NCBI GenBank assembly: GCA_035455185.1
Contig: DATIFQ010000128.1
Coordinates: 1-5,319 of the forward strand
Direction of reading: 5' to 3'
From: JAEHDI01 sp035455185
Lineage (GTDB): Bacteria; Acidobacteriota; Terriglobia; Bryobacterales; Bryobacteraceae
DNA length: 5,319 bases
Position numbers and translations under genes: made by a program. This document shows, in pieces, positions 1 through 5,319 of this stretch. Below the pieces are notes generated by a model. It saw only the letters and a program-made list of their open reading frames with translations. It ran no database searches and had not been told where the DNA came from. The stretch's first letter is position 1. Every line of letters starts with the position of its first letter.

Positions 1-2
1 TT

Positions 3-2126
3 GACCGCCACCTGCAGAGCCGTATCGAGAAGGCTGTGGAGGCGGACAAGAAAGAGTGGGAGCGCGTGAAAACCCTGGCCGACTGGGAACGATTCCGCGA
101 TCCGCGCTTGCAGGCGCTTCGAGCGTCCCTGGGCGAGTTTCCGGCCCGCACCCCGCTCCAGACTCGCGTGATCAAGGACGTTCCCGAGCAGGGGTATCGC
201 CGGGAGGATTTGGTCTTTCAGAGCCGTCCCGGCCTTTGGGTGACCGCCAATCTCTACCTGCCCTCCAAACCCCCGAACCGCATGCCGGGGATCGTCATCA
301 TCCATAGCCATCACCGGCCCAGAACGCAAGCGGAGTTGCAGGACATGGGAATCCTTTGGGCTCGGGCGGGCTGCGCTGTCCTGGTTATGGACCAGGTCGG
401 CCACGGTGAGAGAATCCAAGCCTATCCCTGGAACCGCGATGCCTATCACGCGCGCGGTTTGACGGGCATGCAACTCTACCTGGTGGGCGAAAGCCTGGTC
501 AAGTGGATTGTGTGGGACGTCATGCGCGGTATTGACTTCCTCCTGGAGCGCAAGGACATCGATCCGGAGCGGATCATTTTGCTTGGAGCGGTGGCCGGCG
601 GCGGGGATCCTGCGGCGGTTGCCGCCGCACTCGACTCGCGGATCGCGGCAGTCGCCCCATTCAATTTCGGCAGGCGGGGCAGAGACTGGGGCGCCGGCTG
701 GGGCGAGTGGGAATCCACGCGCTGCCTGCGACGCAGCATCGTCGATCAGTTTCTGCCGTGGCTGATCTGCGCTTCCATCGCGCCCCGGCGCCTGGTGTAT
801 TCCAACGAAATGGGTTGGGACGGATACAACACCGACCGAGCCTGGCTCGATTACCAACAAATCTTCAGCTTCTACAATGCCCGCGACAGCCTGGAGGAGG
901 CCCACGGCTTCGGCACTTTCCCGGGACCGGGGGAGTGTACCAATATCGGGCCGGCCCAACGGGGAACCCTCTACCCGGAACTCAAGCGTTGGTTCGGTAT
1001 TCCCATTCCCACCGAGGAGCCTGACGACCGCCGGCCCGAGGTGGAACTGGCCGCCTTGAATCCGTCCGTCGCTTCGCAGCTCGGGATGCGAAAAATTCAT
1101 GAGCTCGCTCAGGAAATCGCCGCCGCGAAGCTGAACGCGGCTCGCGCCGAACTCCGGAAGTTGAAACCCGAGGCGCGCCGTGAATGGCTCCAGGCCCGGT
1201 GGGCAGCCAGGCTCGGCGACATCGAACCGAATCGCCTTCCCGAAGCGACACTGCACTGGAAAAAGCACTGGGCGGATGCCGAAGTCGAGGGGATCACCCT
1301 GGAGGTCGAATCCGGGATCCTGGTTCCACTGCTCCTGCTTGGCCCTGCGACGACGGTGAACACTCGCTTGCCGGTCGTCGTGGCCGTTTCCCAGGGCGGC
1401 AAGGAGCGAATCCTCGCGGAACGCAGTCGTGAGATCGAAGCGCTTCTGAAAGGCGGCACCGCAGTTTGCCTGCCCGACGTGCGCGGCACCGGTGAAACCT
1501 CGCCCGATCAGCGGCGGGGTCTCATGGGCGAGGAGCGGTCGGCTGCCGCTACCGAGCTGATGCTCGGCAACACTCTGCTCGGCGCTCGTCTGAAAGACCT
1601 GCGTACCGTACTTGCGTATGTGAGGGGCCGGCGGGAGCTTGACCCACAGCGGGTCTGCCTCTGGGGAGAATCCTTGGTCCCGGTGAATCCGCCCCGCTTG
1701 CTGCTGGAGGAAACCCTCTGGTGGCAAGTCGGGCCCGAGATCCAACACCAGGCGGAGCCACTGGGGGGCCTACTGGCCCTCCTGGGCGCTCTCTACGAGG
1801 ACGGAGTGCGCACTGTCACCGTGCGCCAAGGCCTGTCGGCCTACCTGTCGATTCTCGAAAGCCCGTTCGCCTATGTGCCATACGACATCGTTGTTCCCGG
1901 CATTTTCGACGCGGGCGATGTCGAGGACCTGGCGGCGAGCCTGGCGCCGCGGCCGTTGCTGTTGGAGGGCCTGGTGGATGGACGAAACCGCCTGGTACCA
2001 GAAGGAACTCTCCGCACTCGACTGGCAATGATTTACGAGTCTTACCGAGCTTCCGATGCCCCTCTGCTGATTCGAAGCCGAGAAGGGACGCCGAGCCTCA
2101 CCCAGTGGATCCTCGCACGTTTGTAA
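3..2126 (+). CDS. Tandem alpha/beta hydrolase (acetyl-xylan-esterase/dienelactone-hydrolase-like), 5' end outside window
   Basis: The frame is open from base 3, and the codons before the GTG at 36 read as plausible protein (DRHLQSRIEKAV), so the gene probably starts left of the window. Residues below count from that GTG. Residues 30-320 form a first alpha/beta-hydrolase domain: an FPARTPL stretch and an SRPGLWVTANLYLP strand typical of acetyl-xylan-esterase-like proteins, an HSHH oxyanion-type loop (90-93), a DQVGHGER turn (119-126), an elbow GAVAGGG (184-190) and an AHGFG motif with His290. Residues 340-396 are a charged helical linker. Residues 415-696 form a second hydrolase-like domain: DVRGTGET (481-488), elbow GESLV (544-548) with Ser546, and a PRPLLLEGLVDG strand (638-649). 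The first elbow has Val186 where the nucleophilic Ser is expected; the second domain has no late His. Family membership is fairly secure. Substrate is unknown; carbohydrate-ester or peptide-like hydrolysis is only a family-level guess. Any signal peptide would lie outside the window. Confidence 0.85.
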   Translation, partial: DRHLQSRIEKAVEADKKEWERVKTLADWERFRDPRLQALRASLGEFPARTPLQTRVIKDVPEQGYRREDLVFQSRPGLWVTANLYLPSKPPNRMPGIVIIHSHHRPRTQAELQDMGILWARAGCAVLVMDQVGHGERIQAYPWNRDAYHARGLTGMQLYLVGESLVKWIVWDVMRGIDFLLERKDIDPERIILLGAVAGGGDPAAVAAALDSRIAAVAPFNFGRRGRDWGAGWGEWESTRCLRRSIVDQFLPWLICASIAPRRLVYSNEMGWDGYNTDRAWLDYQQIFSFYNARDSLEEAHGFGTFPGPGECTNIGPAQRGTLYPELKRWFGIPIPTEEPDDRRPEVELAALNPSVASQLGMRKIHELAQEIAAAKLNAARAELRKLKPEARREWLQARWAARLGDIEPNRLPEATLHWKKHWADAEVEGITLEVESGILVPLLLLGPATTVNTRLPVVVAVSQGGKERILAERSREIEALLKGGTAVCLPDVRGTGETSPDQRRGLMGEERSAAATELMLGNTLLGARLKDLRTVLAYVRGRRELDPQRVCLWGESLVPVNPPRLLLEETLWWQVGPEIQHQAEPLGGLLALLGALYEDGVRTVTVRQGLSAYLSILESPFAYVPYDIVVPGIFDAGDVEDLAASLAPRPLLLEGLVDGRNRLVPEGTLRTRLAMIYESYRASDAPLLIRSREGTPSLTQWILARL

Positions 2127-2141
2127 GGCGGATCACATCAA

Positions 2142-2168
2142 CCGGAGCCCGATCCGGCGGAGGGTTTT
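2142..2168 (+). terminator. Weak terminator-like hairpin after the hydrolase gene
   Basis: CCGGA (2142-2146) can pair with TCCGG (2153-2157) around a 6-base loop, and TTTT follows at 2165-2168. The stem is only 5 bp and the T run is short and separated from the stem by seven bases, so this is a poor intrinsic terminator. Its position 16 bases past the hydrolase stop codon is the main argument for it. Confidence 0.22.
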
Positions 2169-2197
2169 GGCGCGGTTCTTTCTGAGTACACCATAAT
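2167..2197 (+). promoter_or_regulatory. Possible sigma70-type promoter for the permease gene
   Basis: TTGGCG (2167-2172) matches four of six -35 consensus bases and CATAAT (2192-2197) matches five of six -10 bases. The spacer is 19 bases, longer than ideal. The stretch around the -10 is the most AT-rich part of this gap. Transcription would start near 2204, leaving a leader of about 34 bases. This is weak evidence, and it competes with the sigma54-like site just downstream. Confidence 0.22.
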
Positions 2198-2200
2198 TTG

Positions 2201-2216
2201 TGGCACTGGGCTTGAC
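2201..2216 (+). promoter_or_regulatory. Possible sigma54-like (-24/-12) element before the permease gene
   Basis: TGGCAC, five bases, then TTGAC has the spacing of a sigma54 promoter (consensus TGGCACG-N4-TTGCA), with GG in the -24 position. The -12 dinucleotide is GA instead of the near-invariant GC, which counts against it. If real, transcription would start around 2226, only about 12 bases before the ATG. The same bases form the left copy of the direct repeat that flanks the permease gene, so the match may have another explanation. Confidence 0.18.
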
Positions 2217-2217
2217 G
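2202..2217 (+). repeat. Left copy of imperfect 16-bp direct repeat flanking the permease gene
   Basis: GGCACTGGGCTTGACG here matches GGCACTGTGCCTGACG at 4666-4681 at 14 of 16 positions. This copy ends 20 bases before the permease start codon. It could be a shared promoter or operator element, a relic of an insertion event, or chance. I see no transposase or integrase nearby. Confidence 0.4.
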
Positions 2218-2237
2218 GATCGACAATACTTAAACGA

Positions 2238-4655
2238 ATGCCGATACTCCTCTTACTGGGTGAGGCGGTACGCGAACGCCGCCGCGATTGGCGAGTAACT
2301 GCTGGCTTCTGCGGCGTGCTGGGAAGCTCTTTGGCCGTTGCGGTCGCATGCTTTTCGTTAGCTTGGCCTCTTTTGTGGGAACCGCTGCCGTTCCCGAACG
2401 CAAGACGGGTGGCGGCGGTCCGCTCAACGGCGAAAGGCGTCCCGGGAGGACTGTCCTGGGGTGACGCAGACGATCTGCGGGAACGGGCGCCGTCGGTCGA
2501 AAAACTTGCCATCTATTCACCCCGAACGTGGGGCGTGCAAACAGAGCGGCAGGGCCATGTGGAGGTCCTCCTGTCGGCCATGACGACGGGCGAATTCTTC
2601 GAAGTGCTGGGCGTCAGTCCCGCTCTCGGCGACCCGATGACGCGCGCCCATGATGCGATCGGGGCGCAGAGCGAGGCTTGGCTGGCGAACGCTGCGGCTG
2701 CGCGGCTGTTCGGCCACCCTGAGGCATCACTGCATCGCACGCTTTGGATCAATGGCGCACCTTACAGCGTGGCGGGTGTGCTGCCCGCTGGCTTTCGTTT
2801 TCCGATGGCCCAAGGCACACCAGATATGATCATTCCGCTCTCGCGCGCAGAATACTGCTGCGCACGAGGCGCCGGCGCCCAGCAGGCCATAGCACTGCTG
2901 CGAGACTCAGGACGGTTTGACGCCGAGTTGCGGGTCGCCTCGAATACGCTGGCGCGCGACTTTCCAGCTACAAATGCGGGGCTGCGATTCGTGCCGGTCG
3001 CATTGCGCGAATATTTGTTCGGCCCGCGTATTCTGGCATTGCGCTGGATACTCGCCGGTGCGCTCTGCCTCACGATTATTGCTGCCGCCAACGGTTCTGG
3101 AATCTGGATGGCAAGATGGCTGAGGGTCCGGCGCGACATGGCGATTCGCTTGTCACTTGGCGCATCCGCCCCGCGGCTGGCCGCTGTCAGAGCGACCGAA
3201 GGCGCGATAGCGGGCTTCGCTGCCGGCGCTGTCGGGTTGGCTATAGCGTCGGCGATACTGCGCGTGGCGCAAGCGGTGCCATTTCTGCGTGACCGCCTCG
3301 AAGCGTTCGCCGTTTGGCGCCCGGTTTCGTTGGAGTCCGCTGCAATTCCGGGCGCCCTCATGGTGGGAGTTGGCGTTGGCTTGATCGCCGCCCTGCTACC
3401 ACATATTGCCGTAATGGGCCGGCTGGCGCGCGAGGGCACATGCGAGGGGATGTCGACACACCCGGCGGCGCGGCGCGTGCGGCTGGTGTTGACGGCAGTC
3501 CAACTTACGGCCACGGCGATTCTCGGCTGGACCGCCATTACAATCGGCGAGAATGTGCACACGCTGCTGACTGCTCGGCGCGGATTTGAGACGGAGGAGA
3601 CGCTGATCGCAGGCATCGGGCTTCCGGAAGCGCGTTACGACACGGATGAGAAAATGATCGGGTTTCACGCGGCAGCGATCGCGCAATTGCAGGCGGTGCC
3701 GGGCGTAACCGCGGCCGCGGGTGGTGTTAACGTACCGCAGGGCAATATGCGCACGCGATTCTTGCGCGACGGCCAGACGCTGGAGCGTGACCGGCAGCCG
3801 ATGGCGCGGATCGGAGTTGTCAGCCCGGAGCTGCTGCCGCTGCTTCGGATCTCACTGCGCCGCGGACGCGGGTTCACCAGTGACGACCGTTGGAGCGCGC
3901 CACGGGCGGCGCTGGTAAACGAGGCGTTTGTTCGCGGCTACCTCGCGGATTCGGAGGACCCGCTGCGCGAGGGGCTTCGTTTGAGCTTCTACAACGGCTT
4001 CGCGATGAAGCCGTATACGCGTTTCCAGATAGTGGGCATCATTGCCGATACGCGCAACGACGGTCTGCTGGTGGACCCGCAGCCGCAGATCCTGATTCCG
4101 GCGGCGCAGATTGCGATGGAAGGATTTTTCTATTACGTCAAGACGGCGCGTCCGGCGGCTTCGGTGCAAACGGAGCTTCGCGAGGCCATATGGCGCGTCG
4201 ATCCAGCGATTGAGCGCGTGACCTTCAGCCCGTTGAACGACTATGTCGAGCAAGGGCTGGCCGAGCGCCGCGCTCTGAGCGCATTCGGCTTGCTGGTGCT
4301 GCTGGTAGCGGCAGTAATTGTGGCGGCTGGGCTCTTCGCAAGCCTTTCGGCGTCATTATTGGAATCCACCAGGGAACTAGCCATTCGGGCGGCGCTGGGC
4401 GCGACGCCGGCGCGCCTCGCGGTCGAGTCGTTGCGATGGGCGTTAGTGGCGGTGGGCCTCGCTGGAGTAGTAACTGCTGTGGCCGTGCCGTTTGTCGCGT
4501 CGAGCGTGCCATTGGAGAAGGCGATCTTGCGGCCCACACCAGCGAGCGTAACTCTGTGTCTTCTCACAATGGGCGTGGTAACCGGCGCTGCGGCTTTGCG
4601 GCCGGCGTGGAGAGCTGCGTCCGTTTCGCCCGCGGACGCGCTGCGTGCGCAATGA
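2238..4655 (+). CDS. ADOP-like orphan ABC permease (duplicated MacB/FtsX-type)
   Basis: This 805-residue inner-membrane protein has the length and duplicated layout of acidobacterial duplicated orphan permeases, relatives of MacB and FtsX. The first half has a membrane segment at about 21-44, a MacB-type periplasmic domain (about 50-262), then segments at about 265-290, 321-345 and 370-392. The second half repeats this: segment 414-436, periplasmic domain (about 440-672), segments 680-704, 731-755 and 768-787. FtsX-like loops RRDMAIRLSLGAS (298-310) and TRELAIRAALGAT (711-723) mark the equivalent point in each half. VNEAFVRGYL (560-569) and FQIVGIIADTRNDG (596-609) are typical of the family's periplasmic domain. 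No ATPase is encoded beside it, which is normal for the family; the transported substrate or signal is unknown. The N-terminus is unusual: the common LALGIGANTAIFS-type first helix is replaced by SSLAVAVACFSLAWP. No clear Shine-Dalgarno precedes the ATG, so the start is less certain. Threonine codon choice differs from both neighbours. Confidence 0.88.
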   Translation: MPILLLLGEAVRERRRDWRVTAGFCGVLGSSLAVAVACFSLAWPLLWEPLPFPNARRVAAVRSTAKGVPGGLSWGDADDLRERAPSVEKLAIYSPRTWGVQTERQGHVEVLLSAMTTGEFFEVLGVSPALGDPMTRAHDAIGAQSEAWLANAAAARLFGHPEASLHRTLWINGAPYSVAGVLPAGFRFPMAQGTPDMIIPLSRAEYCCARGAGAQQAIALLRDSGRFDAELRVASNTLARDFPATNAGLRFVPVALREYLFGPRILALRWILAGALCLTIIAAANGSGIWMARWLRVRRDMAIRLSLGASAPRLAAVRATEGAIAGFAAGAVGLAIASAILRVAQAVPFLRDRLEAFAVWRPVSLESAAIPGALMVGVGVGLIAALLPHIAVMGRLAREGTCEGMSTHPAARRVRLVLTAVQLTATAILGWTAITIGENVHTLLTARRGFETEETLIAGIGLPEARYDTDEKMIGFHAAAIAQLQAVPGVTAAAGGVNVPQGNMRTRFLRDGQTLERDRQPMARIGVVSPELLPLLRISLRRGRGFTSDDRWSAPRAALVNEAFVRGYLADSEDPLREGLRLSFYNGFAMKPYTRFQIVGIIADTRNDGLLVDPQPQILIPAAQIAMEGFFYYVKTARPAASVQTELREAIWRVDPAIERVTFSPLNDYVEQGLAERRALSAFGLLVLLVAAVIVAAGLFASLSASLLESTRELAIRAALGATPARLAVESLRWALVAVGLAGVVTAVAVPFVASSVPLEKAILRPTPASVTLCLLTMGVVTGAAALRPAWRAASVSPADALRAQ

Positions 4656-4665
4656 GCCAAGCGAA

Positions 4666-4681
4666 GGCACTGTGCCTGACG
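4666..4681 (+). repeat. Right copy of imperfect 16-bp direct repeat flanking the permease gene
   Basis: GGCACTGTGCCTGACG begins 11 bases after the permease stop codon and matches the copy at 2202-2217 at 14 of 16 positions. Within it, GGCAC-T-GTGCC (4666-4676) is a perfect inverted repeat about one base, a form often seen in protein-binding sites. The left copy does not keep this symmetry. Confidence 0.4.
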
Positions 4682-4751
4682 CCGCAGCGTAGTGGGTCGC
4701 TCGGTGATTGGTCTGAAACTCTCCAGTTGCGGCCTGCGTCCAACCAGTGCC

Positions 4752-4758
4752 AGGAGGT
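4752..4758 (+). promoter_or_regulatory. Strong Shine-Dalgarno that fixes the start of the secreted-protein gene
   Basis: AGGAGGT lies five bases before the ATG at 4764. It decides between that ATG and an in-frame GTG at 4692, which would put 24 extra residues before a clear signal peptide. GGAG (4753-4756) could also pair with CTCC (4760-4763) directly before the ATG, but a 4-bp stem with a 3-base loop is probably too weak to matter. Confidence 0.75.
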
Positions 4759-4763
4759 GCTCC

Positions 4764-5183
4764 ATGAGATTCGGTTTGATCTTCCCTGTGCTGCTGGCCG
4801 CCGCACTGAACGCCGACCCGCCCATGAAACCGCGCGTTTTCCTCGCCGGCGCCGAGCCGGAGAGGATTTCCGGCGAGGCTCTCCTGGGCGAATCCCGCGG
4901 AGCGCTCGAGCTGACCCGCTCCACTCCGTCCTACGACATCGAATCGATGCGGACATTCACCCGTCAATGCCCCGGTGTGGTCGTGACCACCAGGCGGGAT
5001 AAAGCCGACATCATGATCCGCGTCGAGCGCGACGATCCCAACCCCACCACTCCCTTCGTGAAGGCCAACAAGATCGCCGTCTTTAATCTCAACGACGAGC
5101 TGGTCTACGCGACCCGCGCCCGGCTGCTCAGCAACGCCTGTAAAGACGCCTGCCGTGCCATCCTCAATTACGTCAAGCAGTAG
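4764..5183 (+). CDS. Small secreted protein of unknown function
   Basis: The gene encodes 139 residues. Residues 1-17 look like a Sec signal peptide: Arg2, a hydrophobic core FGLIFPVLLAAAL, and a likely cleavage after Ala17 (LNA before DPP). The mature protein would be about 122 residues in the periplasm or outside the cell. Visible features are a possible alpha-beta pattern with strands at about VVVTT (72-76) and ADIMIRVER (81-89), then NKIAVFNLNDELV (102-114), and an Asn/Cys/Lys-rich end NACKDACRAI (124-133). There are three cysteines (69, 126, 130). The pattern 'CP-x-V-T ... KADIMI ... NKIAVFN ... NACKDAC' resembles small uncharacterised proteins I associate with Acidobacteria, but I know no function. 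The ATG is preceded by an ideal Shine-Dalgarno. The 108-base gap to the permease and the ACC-rich codon use suggest it is not tightly coupled to that gene. Confidence 0.85.
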   Translation: MRFGLIFPVLLAAALNADPPMKPRVFLAGAEPERISGEALLGESRGALELTRSTPSYDIESMRTFTRQCPGVVVTTRRDKADIMIRVERDDPNPTTPFVKANKIAVFNLNDELVYATRARLLSNACKDACRAILNYVKQ

Positions 5184-5198
5184 CTAAGCTAGACCAGA

Positions 5199-5216
5199 CG
5201 GAGGCTGGACACTCCG
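5199..5216 (+). terminator. Weak hairpin after the secreted-protein gene
   Basis: CGGAG (5199-5203) can pair with CTCCG (5212-5216) around an 8-base loop, 16 bases past the stop codon. There is no T run after it, only CTTGATTTG. It could help stop transcription or stabilise the message end, but the evidence is slight. Confidence 0.18.
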
Positions 5217-5288
5217 GCTTGATTTGCTCTGGCAGCGGCCGCACCGTGATGTGGGGGCTGCGCTGGCCACTGTCACCGCGAATGCACG

Positions 5289-5317
5289 TTTACCCCGTCC
5301 CCTGCGTCTTATATGTT
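5289..5317 (+). promoter_or_regulatory. Possible sigma70-type promoter at the right edge
   Basis: TTTACC (5289-5294) and TATGTT (5312-5317) each match four of six consensus bases with a 17-base spacer, and would read out of the window. The rest of 5184-5319 shows no supportable gene. Such a match is common by chance. Confidence 0.15.
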
Positions 5318-5319
5318 CA

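Noticed and set aside
1721..2185. 154-codon + strand frame overlapping the end of the hydrolase gene
   Set aside because: Its translation is Arg/Pro/Gly-rich and has no domain motifs, while the hydrolase frame keeps family motifs through this stretch.
2762..3616. 284-codon open frame on the - strand inside the permease gene
   Set aside because: It lies wholly opposite a gene with clear family motifs. Its translation is rich in Ser, Arg, Ala and Thr without motifs, as expected of an antisense shadow in GC-rich DNA.
4692..4763. In-frame GTG at 4692 as the start of the secreted-protein gene
   Set aside because: It would add 24 residues before an intact signal peptide, and the AGGAGGT five bases before the ATG at 4764 is a far better start signal.
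4241..4924. 227-codon open frame on the - strand across the permease end and the secreted-protein gene
   Set aside because: It spans two well-supported + strand genes and the gap between them, and its translation has the Arg/Ala/Ser-rich composition of a shadow frame.
5181..5191. Palindrome TAGCTAAGCTA over the stop codon of the secreted-protein gene
   Set aside because: A 5-bp inverted repeat around one base cannot form a useful hairpin in RNA and is short enough to be chance.
5249..5319. Short open frame from ATG at 5249 to the right edge
   Set aside because: Only 23 codons are visible, there is no ribosome binding site, and the translation shows no recognisable motif.
1..5319. CRISPR array, tRNA, rRNA, insertion sequence, toxin-antitoxin or phage-defence system
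   Set aside because: I saw no regular repeat-spacer pattern, cloverleaf, transposase motif or defence-type domain; the three genes account for over 93% of the window.

Overview
The window reads as chromosomal DNA from a GC-rich bacterium, most likely an acidobacterium of the Solibacter/Bryobacter type. The main pointer is the large central gene, an ABC-type permease with the architecture of the 'acidobacterial duplicated orphan permease' (ADOP) family. The tandem alpha/beta hydrolase and the small secreted protein beside it also resemble families I associate with that phylum. This placement is an inference from protein architecture, not from a marker gene.

Layout, all on the + strand. Bases 3-2126 hold the 3' part of a two-domain alpha/beta hydrolase of the acetyl-xylan-esterase/dienelactone-hydrolase type; its reading frame is open to the left edge, so the true start lies outside. 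Bases 2127-2237 are a 111-base gap with a weak hairpin and two weak promoter candidates. Bases 2238-4655 encode an 805-residue ADOP-like permease with two MacB/FtsX-like halves and about eight membrane segments. Bases 4656-4763 are a 108-base gap ending in a strong Shine-Dalgarno. Bases 4764-5183 encode a 139-residue secreted protein of unknown function. Bases 5184-5319 hold no supportable gene, only a weak hairpin and a weak promoter-like pair at the very end.

The three genes do not form an obvious pathway. Gaps of more than 100 bases and differing codon choice argue against one tight operon. The permease has no ATPase gene beside it, as is usual for ADOP proteins. Its threonine codons (mostly ACG) differ clearly from those of both neighbours (mostly ACC), and a 16-base imperfect direct repeat lies just outside each end of it. 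Together these suggest that the permease gene has a different history from its flanks.

I found no CRISPR array, tRNA, rRNA, transposase or recognisable defence system. The observations most worth following are the tandem hydrolase, whose two domains appear to lack different catalytic residues, and the repeat-flanked, codon-distinct permease gene.
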